Of a stretch of DNA of 64,000 nt, positions 7,686 to 15,203 are shown one piece after another. The first letter of the stretch is position 1. Each line of letters opens with the position of its first letter. Below the pieces are notes generated by a model. The model was not told the DNA's origin, ran no database searches, and saw only the letters and a list, made by a program, of their open reading frames with translations. Source of the stretch: Salipaludibacillus neizhouensis (GTDB lineage: Bacteria > Bacillota > Bacilli > Bacillales > Salisediminibacteriaceae). The position numbers and the translations under genes are program-made. The DNA is taken from NCBI RefSeq assembly GCF_002886185.1, contig NZ_KZ614146.1:317927-381926 (forward strand). Direction: 5' to 3'.

Positions 7686-8792
7686 ATGAAGGAAATTAGT
7701 CTTAAACTACAAGGCAAATTAAAACGATTGACCAATTACACGTTTAAGTTTGATGAACGTGTAGGAGATGGCTGGTTTTCAGCCGTTTATTTCTTGAAAA
7801 CAAAAGAAATTGCAGAAAAGTATAAACCGAATAACACAGTTACAATGCAGTTTTTTCAAAAGAAACGAGCAGTTCTCTGTGGGACAGATGAAGTGATCGC
7901 ATTATTAGAAACATTCGCTACAAAACCAGAGGAGTTAGAAGTTTACTCGCTGGAAGATGGAGATAAAATTGAACCATTTGAAACAGTAATGACGATCACT
8001 GGACCTTACCAGTATTTTGGATTTTTGGAAGGTGTGATTGATGGTATTTTCGCTCGTCGTACCTCTGTTGCTACAAATGTTTATGAAGTTGTAAAAGCTG
8101 CAAAATCATCAGGAACAGAAAAACCGGTTATTTTTATGGGTGATCGTGATGATCATTTTATGATGCAAGCAGGAGATGGTTATGCTGCATTTATTGGTGG
8201 TTCGAAAGCCCAAGCTACGCATGCGATGAATGAATGGTGGGGGAAACGTGGAATTGGAACAATGCCTCACGCGCTAATTCAACTCTTCCAAGGTGATGTT
8301 GTTGAAGCGACCAGAGCTTACAAAGAAACATATCCTGACGATGACTTATTAGCCTTGGTTGATTACAATAACGACGTCATCACAGATTCATTGAAAGTAG
8401 CAAGAGAATTTGGAAATGAATTAGAAGGTGTAAGAGTAGATACTTCTAATCACTTAATAGATCAGTATTTTAATCGTCATCCAGAAGTATTGGGTACTTT
8501 TGATCCTAGAGGAGTAAATCCTAAAATTCTTTTTGCTCTCCGTGAGGCTTTAGATGCAGAAGGTTTCCAACATGTAAAGATTGTTGCTTCCGGAGGTTTT
8601 GATGCAAAACGGATAAAGCGATATGAACAAATAGGTGCGCCAGTAGACATGTATGGTGTCGGGGGAAGTTTGTTGAAAATTCATATCGGCTTTACAGGTG
8701 ACAACGTTATATTGGACGGCGAGCCTCAAGCTAAAACTGGCAGGAAATTCAGAGAAAACCCGAGATTACAGAAAATTCATTTCGGTCAATAA
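7686..8792 (+). CDS. Nicotinate phosphoribosyltransferase (short form)
   Basis: A 368-residue cytosolic enzyme of the nicotinate phosphoribosyltransferase family, which makes nicotinate mononucleotide from nicotinate and PRPP in NAD salvage. Family blocks include FARRTSVATNVYEV (about 121-134), Gly-Thr-Met-Pro-His-Ala-Leu (about 197-203), VRVDTSNH, a VASGGFDAKRI block (about 300-310) and the phosphate loop Gly-Val-Gly-Gly-Ser. It is about 120 residues shorter than the usual Bacillus enzyme, lacking much of the C-terminal part, and belongs to the compact clade. An AAGGAG site precedes ATG 7686. A strong terminator follows. Whether a second, longer copy exists elsewhere cannot be seen. Confidence 0.85.
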   Translation: MKEISLKLQGKLKRLTNYTFKFDERVGDGWFSAVYFLKTKEIAEKYKPNNTVTMQFFQKKRAVLCGTDEVIALLETFATKPEELEVYSLEDGDKIEPFETVMTITGPYQYFGFLEGVIDGIFARRTSVATNVYEVVKAAKSSGTEKPVIFMGDRDDHFMMQAGDGYAAFIGGSKAQATHAMNEWWGKRGIGTMPHALIQLFQGDVVEATRAYKETYPDDDLLALVDYNNDVITDSLKVAREFGNELEGVRVDTSNHLIDQYFNRHPEVLGTFDPRGVNPKILFALREALDAEGFQHVKIVASGGFDAKRIKRYEQIGAPVDMYGVGGSLLKIHIGFTGDNVILDGEPQAKTGRKFRENPRLQKIHFGQ

Positions 8793-8800
8793 TAGATGAG

Positions 8801-8834
8801 GCTGTTCAATTATTATTATGTTGAACAGCTTTTT
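8801..8834 (+). terminator. Terminator after the phosphoribosyltransferase gene
   Basis: Perfect 9-bp arms gctgttcaa / ttgaacagc with an 11-base loop and a T-run. Confidence 0.85.
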
Positions 8835-8886
8835 CATTTTGATTTAATAAAGATTTAAAGGTGTAAAAGTTAGGAGGATGATCGTA

Positions 8887-9549
8887 ATGAAAGGAAAAAA
8901 AGCCGAATTTATCGTGGATTTTTCACGAGTAAAAGAAGATAAGCAAAAACGAATTCATAATAATTTTACAGAATTATATGCATGGATGTTTACTTATTTA
9001 CAATCGGAAGCGAACTTAAGGGAAAAAGTACGAGCAAAACATTTATTTCGGCATAAATTAGGCCTTCCAAAGGATGCTGTATTAACGGATGATCTACAAG
9101 TCCATTTCGAGCATTGGTTACTATTTGATTATGTGACGGTTATAGGTTCTAGAGTTTTTGATATGTTTGTCAGAGGCAAAAAAAATGAGCTTTCTAAACA
9201 GCAGCTTGAAATTTGTGGGATTATGATGTTGATGCATCTTGAGCCTATTCAGATAATTGAGAAAAAAAAGAACAAGATAATGTATACACCTTTGTTTGAA
9301 ACAAAGAATAAACAGATAGAAGCTACTCCGTATCTGTTCCCGGGAAAATTCCACGAAGGAGATCTTGTCCTCTCCAGAGTATTAAAAATGGGAATTGAAA
9401 ATAAACTTATTGGACCATCCATTCAAGTTTCTCCAAGCTATTATAAGGATGTCGTCAAACGGTTGGAGAAAAATTATGCGGAAGGGCCATCTGTATACCG
9501 GAGATACTTGAAGGAATATGGTATAGATATGCTTCAATATAAGCATTGA
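8887..9549 (+). CDS. Conserved-looking hypothetical protein, 220 aa
   Basis: A 220-residue, strongly basic, soluble protein that I do not recognise. It is mostly helical, with a basic N-terminus, a Trp-rich segment near residues 30 and 78 (ELYAWMF, HFEHWLLFDY), and a C-terminal helix ending in RRYLKEYGIDMLQ. No catalytic motif, membrane segment or signal peptide is visible. AGGAGG touches an ATG at 8878, leaving no spacing; ATG 8887 is nine bases from it and is taken as the start. It lies between a terminator and murC as a single-gene unit. The HFEHWLLFDY context is reminiscent of small nucleic-acid-associated proteins, but that is only an impression. Confidence 0.7.
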   Translation: MKGKKAEFIVDFSRVKEDKQKRIHNNFTELYAWMFTYLQSEANLREKVRAKHLFRHKLGLPKDAVLTDDLQVHFEHWLLFDYVTVIGSRVFDMFVRGKKNELSKQQLEICGIMMLMHLEPIQIIEKKKNKIMYTPLFETKNKQIEATPYLFPGKFHEGDLVLSRVLKMGIENKLIGPSIQVSPSYYKDVVKRLEKNYAEGPSVYRRYLKEYGIDMLQYKH

Positions 9550-9783
9550 TCCTTTAACGAATCTTCGTTACCTGTATTTTAGGGTTAATAAACCTAAATA
9601 AGGGTACTAAAACAAGGACGTCTGTTTGATGGTTTGCTCTTTTCATTTTTGATATAATAAGCTAACATTATTAATTGTGCCTATAAAAAGAGGCATAATT
9701 CAATGATGCATAGGAGTATCATGAAGAAAGACATGAGAATGCAAACACAAATAGATATTAATTGGAACGTGGAGGTTCAACAA

Positions 9784-11088
9784 ATGACTGTTTACCATTT
9801 TATTGGCATAAAAGGCTCTGGAATGAGCGCTCTGGCTCAAATTTTAAATGATATGAAGTATGACGTTCAAGGATCAGATGTGGATAAAGTATTTTTTACC
9901 CAAAAACCTCTTGAGAAAAAAGGGATCCCTATCTATTCTTTTAAAAAGGAAAACATTGAGGTAGGTCAAACATTAATAGCCTCACCGGCATACAATTCAA
10001 CAAATGCTGAGATTCAAGCAGCAGCAGAAAAAGATGTGCCTGTTCATTTTTACCCCCATTTTCTGGGGGAATTTATTCAAAAATTTACGAGTATTGCTGT
10101 CACAGGATCTCATGGAAAGACATCGACCACCGGATTATTATCACATGTCCTGGGCGAGGCGCGTCCGACATCTTATCTAATTGGAGATGGAACTGGTAAG
10201 GGAAGAGAAAACAGTGAATATTTTGTATTTGAGGCGTGTGAATATCGTCGTCATTTTCTAAATTACCATCCTGATTATGCAATCATGACAAATATTGATT
10301 TTGATCATCCTGATTATTTCAAGGATGTAGAGGATGTTTTTCATGCTTTTCAACAGATGGCAATGCAAGTGAAAAAGGCAATTATAGCATGTGGAGACGA
10401 TTCACACTTACAAGGCATTAATGCACAAGTACCGGTAGTCTATTACGGATTTAACGAAGATAATGATTTCTATGCGAAAGACGTTCGATCAGATGATCTA
10501 GGAACCCATTTTGACGTTTATGTTCGAAATTCTTTATATGGGTCTTTCACGATTCCAGGCTATGGCTCCCACCATGTTTTAAATGCATTATCAGTAATTT
10601 CAATATGCCATTATGAAGATATAGAGATAGAAACAGTGCAAGAACAATTGAAGACTTTTGGTGGAGTGAAACGGCGGTTTACAGAGAAAAAACTTGGGAA
10701 TCAAATTTTAATTGACGATTATGCGCATCATCCTACTGAGATTTCGGCAACGATTGAATCTGCGCAGAAAAAATATCCATCGAAAGAGGTGGTTGCTATT
10801 TTCCAACCTCATACTTTTTCGAGAACAAAAGCTTTTCTTGATGACTTTGCTCAGAGTCTACTTGAAGCAGACCGTGTTTACTTATGCGATATTTTTTCTT
10901 CCGCAAGGGAAAAAGACGGTAAGTTGTCTATAGAAGATCTTCAGGAGAAAATTCCCCAGTCTTCATTAATACAAGAAGAGTCGATTGAAAAGCTACAGAA
11001 GCATTCAGATGCTGTCCTAATTTTCATGGGCGCTGGTGATGTACAAAAGTTCCAAACGGCTTATGAAAAAACAATGGTGACAAAGTAA
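9784..11088 (+). CDS. murC: UDP-N-acetylmuramate--L-alanine ligase MurC
   Basis: A 434-residue cytosolic Mur ligase that adds L-Ala to UDP-MurNAc, the first peptide step of peptidoglycan synthesis. The N-terminal Rossmann motif ([14 protein letters not shown], about 8-21) binds the UDP sugar; the P-loop [10 protein letters not shown] is near 104-113; the domain-3 block [10 protein letters not shown] is near 310. The frame is open for 27 codons upstream, but ATG 9784 sits behind GGAGG at 9770 and gives the standard [11 protein letters not shown] start. It is the last gene before a convergent deacetylase; a palindromic element begins at the murC stop and probably ends its transcript. Confidence 0.95.
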   Translation: MTVYHFIGIKGSGMSALAQILNDMKYDVQGSDVDKVFFTQKPLEKKGIPIYSFKKENIEVGQTLIASPAYNSTNAEIQAAAEKDVPVHFYPHFLGEFIQKFTSIAVTGSHGKTSTTGLLSHVLGEARPTSYLIGDGTGKGRENSEYFVFEACEYRRHFLNYHPDYAIMTNIDFDHPDYFKDVEDVFHAFQQMAMQVKKAIIACGDDSHLQGINAQVPVVYYGFNEDNDFYAKDVRSDDLGTHFDVYVRNSLYGSFTIPGYGSHHVLNALSVISICHYEDIEIETVQEQLKTFGGVKRRFTEKKLGNQILIDDYAHHPTEISATIESAQKKYPSKEVVAIFQPHTFSRTKAFLDDFAQSLLEADRVYLCDIFSSAREKDGKLSIEDLQEKIPQSSLIQEESIEKLQKHSDAVLIFMGAGDVQKFQTAYEKTMVTK

Positions 11089-11236
11089 GAAAAACGGCAA
11101 AGCCGTCTTTTATTAAATACAGCGTCAGCTTCCACCCCCGATTAGCACCTACGAAGTGTGTGTAGGTGCTAATCGAAAGGTGGTGGGTTTCCCTTGATAG
11201 TTGCGGTGTGAAGGTAGTTGCCCATTTTATAAATTT
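11087..11236 (-). repeat. Dispersed palindromic element, complete (copy B)
   Basis: Reverse-oriented copy whose terminator hairpin (acggc-aaa-gccgt plus T-run) touches the murC stop. The inner hairpin has perfect 14-bp arms: cgattagcacctac at 11139-11152 and gtaggtgctaatcg at 11162-11175. Compared with copy D at 53644, one base pair in the inner stem is changed on both sides (T-A here, G-C there), so pairing is preserved. The outer arms (cagcgtcagcttccacc and ggtgtgaaggtagttg) pair imperfectly. Confidence 0.85.
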
Positions 11237-11253
11237 TTAACTTTTAATAGAAG

Positions 11254-11297
11254 GACACTGAAAAAAGTAATTTAAACTTTTCTCAGTGTCTTTTTTT
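11254..11297. terminator. Bidirectional terminator, GACACTGAAAAAGT family
   Basis: Arms gacactgaaaaaagt and actttt-ct-cagtgtc, flanked by T-runs on the plus strand, between murC and the convergent deacetylase. Near-identical hairpins occur at 19078, 25109 and 51286, with a related one at 53582. Confidence 0.8.
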
Positions 11298-12441
11298 AGA
11301 AATCGCTCTCTTTTTTGATGTTTTGATTTTTCTCATCTAACAGTGATTCAACAGTGACAAAAGTATAACCGCGTGATTGAAGATCATCAATAATACGTGG
11401 AAGAGCTTCTATGGTCCCATCTAATTTACCTGGGTTACTATCACTATTGTGCTGTAAGGTTATTCCACCTGCTTCAATTTCTTTTGACACGGTCGAAAAT
11501 ATCTCATCCGCTGATGCTCCTGTCCAATCTAGAGTGTCCACAGACCATGTGACGATACGAAATCCTTTTTCACTAGCTAACTCTTCATCACCTCTTGATA
11601 ACGCCCCATAAGGCGGACGAAGCAGATTTGGTTTCGTTCCTACTATTTTTTCAATAGCTAATTGTGTCTTTTTCAACTCTTGAAAGACCTGACTTGTGGT
11701 GATGCTTGGAAAAGAAGCATGAGAATAAGAATGATTTCCTAAAGAATGACCTTCATCTACAATCCTTCTCATTATTTCCGGATACAATTCTACTTGCTTT
11801 CCCACTACAAAAAAAGTAGCTGATATTTCTTTATCCTGAAGAATATCAAGTATTTGTGGTGTATAAGTGGCCTCTGGACCATCATCAAAAGTTAACGCTA
11901 CCTGCATGTTCTTAGGGTTAGTTGACCCAATTCGTTCGGTTTCCCTTTCTACAGGGTTTTGAATCGATACATGATCCTCTTCATCATGTACCACTTCAAG
12001 GCCCAGGCTTTCAGCTACACATTCTAATGGTATGAATAATTGACCCTCCACATAAATTGGAATCACAGGTAAAGTCTTACTTTGTGTTTCAAGATCACTA
12101 TCAGTCACATTAATTAATGATTTTTCCGGCAAGACGGTAACGTGTGTTGAATTTAAATTAAAAGCCATACTTTGGTGATCTTGATACCAATCGACGGAGG
12201 CGCCTGTATTCTTAAGAAATAAAGATGGCACCATGATATGATCATCTTTTGAAATGATTTCTGTTTCAACGGCGACATCGTCAACATAAATAGTTCCTTT
12301 TACTATTTCTGATTCTTGAGCATAAACGACAGGTCCTGGAAAGATTACAGTGAAGAAAGTTAGCAATAAAAGAGAGGTTTGTATTCGATTATTTATCATG
12401 TGCATGATTGCGTTCGAAAATAACGGCTGATTATTATACAT
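11296..12441 (-). CDS. Exported polysaccharide deacetylase with copper-amine-oxidase-like N-domain
   Basis: About 381 residues. The first 40 hold a signal peptide ending near Val-Val-Tyr-Ala-Gln. Residues about 45-160 resemble the copper amine oxidase N-terminal (stalk) domain used by Firmicutes as a wall-binding module. The C-terminal half is a NodB deacetylase: TFDDGPEATYT (first Asp and metal Asp), H-S-Y-S-H metal histidines, RPPYG, and a final Leu-Gln-His-Asn. The likely substrate is peptidoglycan or another N-acetylated surface glycan. Longer frames start at 12474, but AGGAG is inside that extension and correctly spaced for ATG 12441. It diverges from the CotF-like pair. Confidence 0.8.
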   Translation of the reverse strand: MYNNQPLFSNAIMHMINNRIQTSLLLLTFFTVIFPGPVVYAQESEIVKGTIYVDDVAVETEIISKDDHIMVPSLFLKNTGASVDWYQDHQSMAFNLNSTHVTVLPEKSLINVTDSDLETQSKTLPVIPIYVEGQLFIPLECVAESLGLEVVHDEEDHVSIQNPVERETERIGSTNPKNMQVALTFDDGPEATYTPQILDILQDKEISATFFVVGKQVELYPEIMRRIVDEGHSLGNHSYSHASFPSITTSQVFQELKKTQLAIEKIVGTKPNLLRPPYGALSRGDEELASEKGFRIVTWSVDTLDWTGASADEIFSTVSKEIEAGGITLQHNSDSNPGKLDGTIEALPRIIDDLQSRGYTFVTVESLLDEKNQNIKKESDF

Positions 12442-12626
12442 ATTGGGATAGCTCCTATCATCCATTTCGTCCATTCTCTAGTGTGCCAACCATTTGTATT
12501 TTTACCCATAATTACAATAGAGATCCATATTAAACGAAAAAAATAATCTCTCCTTTATGAAACGGATAAAAGTTTGCTGATGGTTACAAACTATAATAAC
12601 GAAGGCAAATTTTAGGGGGGGAAAGA

Positions 12627-12830
12627 ATGGCGAAATTAACAACAAAAGAATTAAGCTATATTGAAGATGAAGTACGAGCAGAAGAAATAACCGCCAAAAC
12701 AATGAATTGGTTTGCTTCTCAATGTAAAGATGAAGAGATTAGCAATATGCTGGAGAACCTGGCAGAGAAACATCAGTTAAAGGTTGCAGAAATATCACAG
12801 TATTTTAATCGGTCTGGAAATATTCATTGA
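12627..12830 (+). CDS. Small CotF-like / spore-coat-associated protein
   Basis: A 67-residue all-helical acidic protein (LSYIEDEVRAEEITAK, then a Cys-Lys-Asp-Glu-Glu helix and a Glu-Lys-His-Gln-Leu-Lys helix). This two-helix pattern resembles the short partner of CotF-type spore coat proteins in Firmicutes. A purine-rich GGGGGGGAAAG site precedes ATG 12627. Another CotF-like gene starts 48 bases later in the same direction, so they form a likely two-gene unit transcribed during sporulation; no sporulation promoter is obvious. The assignment rests on length, helix pattern and pairing. Confidence 0.6.
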   Translation: MAKLTTKELSYIEDEVRAEEITAKTMNWFASQCKDEEISNMLENLAEKHQLKVAEISQYFNRSGNIH

Positions 12831-12877
12831 TAAAGAGTATGGAGTAAACATTTAATAATGGGGAAGGGGAATCACTA

Positions 12878-13180
12878 ATGCCTAATAACATGATAGGACG
12901 GGGATTAACGGATCGTGAAGTACTTCATCTTTGTCTGGAAATAGAGAAAGGACGTTGTATGAGTATCGCTAATACAATGATGGAAACAAGCCACGAGGAG
13001 TTGCGGAATATTTATCAAAATTGTTTTGAAAATGCTAGTAGTAACCAATACTCGTTATATGAGATGATGAAAGATAAAGGATGGTATCAATCACTATACG
13101 CTTCCAAAGAGCAAATAGGAGAAGTCCAGGAACTAATGCAAAACAACTTGAATCCCGATTCTGAAAGTGACGAGCTTTAA
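12878..13180 (+). CDS. CotF-domain spore coat-like protein
   Basis: A 100-residue helical protein with a CotF-like core: a first helix (LTDREVLHLCLEIEKG), a helix with Asn-Thr-Met-Met-Glu-Thr-Ser followed by Leu-Arg-Asn-Ile-Tyr, a helix with Asn-Gln-Tyr-Ser-Leu-Tyr-Glu-Met-Met, and a terminal Gly-Trp-Tyr-Gln motif, which is characteristic of CotF-type proteins. GGGGAAGGGG precedes the ATG. It pairs with the upstream small gene. The family suggests spore coat localisation, though vegetative homologues exist. Confidence 0.65.
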   Translation: MPNNMIGRGLTDREVLHLCLEIEKGRCMSIANTMMETSHEELRNIYQNCFENASSNQYSLYEMMKDKGWYQSLYASKEQIGEVQELMQNNLNPDSESDEL

Positions 13181-13793
13181 CTACATATCAAGACGAATAA
13201 ACTAAAAGGATTCTCCCACTAGCGCACTTGCATCAGTTGAGTCTATTTGAAGTCTATGGTGTCGATTATGCCCGTGTCTCATTGGATCCATCGGCTTAAT
13301 AGGCTTCAAAAATTAATTGTCTGAGTAAATATCTGCTCTGAAGGGAAAAGACAGTTAACAAAAAAATGGCTAATAATCTATGTTTCTAGTGTTGCTTTTA
13401 GCTTTAATATTTGTTTTAGTTTAAAAAGCTTAACTATTTAAGTGTTAATAGTAACTTTACGTGTATTACTAATTAATAACTTTATTTCCACTATCCTTTG
13501 ATAAGTTTAGTTACATGCGGTAAACTGGAGTTCTTCTAGTTCTGTATTCACTTCCTCAGTTTCGTATTGTTTTCAAGGTGTATATTCTTGTAAACTTCGG
13601 TTTATTTCATCCTCATAGAGGGAAGTGAAAGATAGGACATCAGCTATATTCTTTAAGCGTCTACTAGAGATTTTTCATAAAATTAGTATGTAAAAAGCAG
13701 GACTTTGACGTTTTTTGTGGAATATGAATTAGCATGAAGTCTTTTGAACAATTATAATAATACTTAGAGAATTTATTTTAGGAGGTGTTGGTC
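13181..13793 (+). other. 613-bp intergenic region without a recognisable gene
   Basis: AT-rich sequence with stops in all frames and no ORF carrying a credible ribosome site. No strong terminator, repeat copy or structured RNA was recognised. The only feature supported is a candidate sigma-H promoter near the right end, listed separately. Confidence 0.6.
13699..13723 (+). promoter_or_regulatory. Candidate sigma-H promoter for ytxGHJ
   Basis: AGGACTT (13699-13705) and GAAT (13720-13723) match the RnAGGAwwT / GAAT pattern of sigma-H promoters at about the right spacing, 71 bases before ytxG. The B. subtilis ytxGHJ operon is known to be read from sigma-H and sigma-B promoters. No convincing sigma-B element was found. 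Confidence 0.4.
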
Positions 13794-14252
13794 ATGGAAT
13801 GGTTATTATACTTAAGTTTAGCAATTATAGCGGTTGCCTTTGCAGTACTTGTCTATTATTTAGTTCAAACCTTTTTATCCATGAAAAAATCGTTTGAAAA
13901 CATAACCGCAACAGCAGAGGGGTTACGGGAAGAGGTTATTGGTTTAAGGAAAGAATCTGAGCAATTATTACATAAAACAAATCGGCTTGCAGATGATTTA
14001 CAGTATAAGTCAGATTCATTAAATTCTGTTTTTAATGCTGCGAAAGACCTTGGGGATTCTTTTCAAACTATGAATCGTTCTGTTAAGAATATGTCAAATA
14101 CGGTTTCTCAAAAGGCAGATGAAAATTCAGAGCAAGTTGCAAATGCAGTAAAATGGGGAAATGTTATGCTTGAATTTTGGAGTAAATGGAAAGCAAAGAA
14201 GGATGCTAAGCAGACAACGGAATCAGTTCAGTCAGATTCAAATAATGTTTAA
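13794..14252 (+). CDS. ytxG: DUF948 membrane protein YtxG
   Basis: A 152-residue protein with one N-terminal membrane segment (residues about 3-26) and a long coiled-coil cytoplasmic part containing the DUF948 pattern. It is the first gene of the ytxGHJ general stress operon; the molecular role of YtxG is not established. A GTG at 13785 lies inside the GGAGGTG site, so ATG 13794 is the start. ytxH follows 31 bases downstream behind its own ribosome site. Confidence 0.9.
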   Translation: MEWLLYLSLAIIAVAFAVLVYYLVQTFLSMKKSFENITATAEGLREEVIGLRKESEQLLHKTNRLADDLQYKSDSLNSVFNAAKDLGDSFQTMNRSVKNMSNTVSQKADENSEQVANAVKWGNVMLEFWSKWKAKKDAKQTTESVQSDSNNV

Positions 14253-14283
14253 AAAATATTAAACGAACGAGGGGGAATGGGCA

Positions 14284-14757
14284 ATGAGTGAGCAGAATAT
14301 GAATACAAAGGATTTTTTCATTGGGGTTTTAATAGGTGGAGTTGTAGGAGCATCTGCCGCGCTATTATATGCACCAAAATCAGGTAGTGAGTTGCGTCAA
14401 AATATCAATGATCAAGCGAAAGTAGCTAAAAATAAAACGACTGATTGGACAAACCAGGCAGTGGAAAAAGGAAGTTCAATGGCTTCTACGGCAAAAGAAA
14501 GTACCACAAGTATTGCAAGAAGTGTATCTGATCAATCTTCTCAATTGATGGATAGAGTAAAAAAACTTTCAAAATCTGTACGAAGAGATATGGAAGAATT
14601 AACGGAATCAGCAGATTACCTTATGGATGATATGGATGGAATTGGTGAAGACATCGCAGCGTCGGTTAGGAAAGAAGTAGAAGATTTACAACTTTCTGTT
14701 GAGAAATTAGTCAAAGAAGTGGAAGAAAAAGAACGAGCTAGAAACCAGCAGTCTTAG
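14284..14757 (+). CDS. ytxH: General stress protein YtxH
   Basis: A 157-residue protein with the YtxH signature: a glycine-rich membrane segment (GVLIGGVVGASAALLYAP, residues about 13-30) followed by Lys-Ser-Gly-Ser-Glu-Leu-Arg, then a long helical, Ser/Thr-rich tail with heptads. It probably anchors to the cytoplasmic membrane with the tail inside. In B. subtilis it is induced by stress and stationary phase; its function is unknown. Its position between ytxG and ytxJ is conserved. Confidence 0.9.
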   Translation: MSEQNMNTKDFFIGVLIGGVVGASAALLYAPKSGSELRQNINDQAKVAKNKTTDWTNQAVEKGSSMASTAKESTTSIARSVSDQSSQLMDRVKKLSKSVRRDMEELTESADYLMDDMDGIGEDIAASVRKEVEDLQLSVEKLVKEVEEKERARNQQS

Positions 14758-14781
14758 ACTTCCCCTAGGAGGAGTTACAAT

Positions 14782-15117
14782 ATGGAAATGAAAAAACTTG
14801 AAAGTAATGAGGAGTTATCGCAACTTTATGATACAACGGATACTTTCTTTCTAATGAAAAACAGTACTACTTGTCCTGTCAGCAGTGAAGCTTATTCAGA
14901 AATGGAGTCTTACACGAAGGAGAAAGATGCTCTTCCTGTTTATTATTTAAATGTTCAGGAATTAAGGGATGTATCAAATCAAGTAGCTGATCACTTTCAA
15001 ATAAAGCATGAGTCTCCGCAAGCTTTTCTGATTCAAAAAGGAAAAGTAGCATGGCATAGTTCGCATTGGCACATAAAAAAAGATGCCTTGAACAAAGCGG
15101 TATCAGATAATAAATAA
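14782..15117 (+). CDS. ytxJ: Bacillithiol-system redox protein YtxJ
   Basis: A 111-residue thioredoxin-fold protein with a single-Cys redox motif (Ser-Thr-Thr-Cys-Pro-Val-Ser, Cys near 33) and a cis-Pro loop (Glu-Ser-Pro-Gln-Ala). YtxJ proteins are monothiol bacilliredoxin-like factors believed to remove bacillithiol from proteins in the cytosol. AGGAGGAG precedes ATG 14782. It is the last gene of the operon; a bidirectional terminator separates it from the convergent FtsA-like gene. In B. subtilis the next gene is aroA, so the FtsA-like gene is an insertion relative to that order. Confidence 0.9.
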   Translation: MEMKKLESNEELSQLYDTTDTFFLMKNSTTCPVSSEAYSEMESYTKEKDALPVYYLNVQELRDVSNQVADHFQIKHESPQAFLIQKGKVAWHSSHWHIKKDALNKAVSDNK

Positions 15118-15118
15118 T

Positions 15119-15154
15119 AAAAAGCACGAGGGATTAAATCCCCTCGTGCTTTTT
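15119..15154. terminator. Bidirectional terminator between ytxJ and the FtsA-like gene
   Basis: Near-perfect arms aaaaagcacgaggg / cccctcgtgcttttt with T-runs on both strands. Confidence 0.9.
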
Positions 15155-15203
15155 ATTATCGGCTTCTTCAAGTTTTATCTCAAACATAATACTAAAAATA
15201 ATT

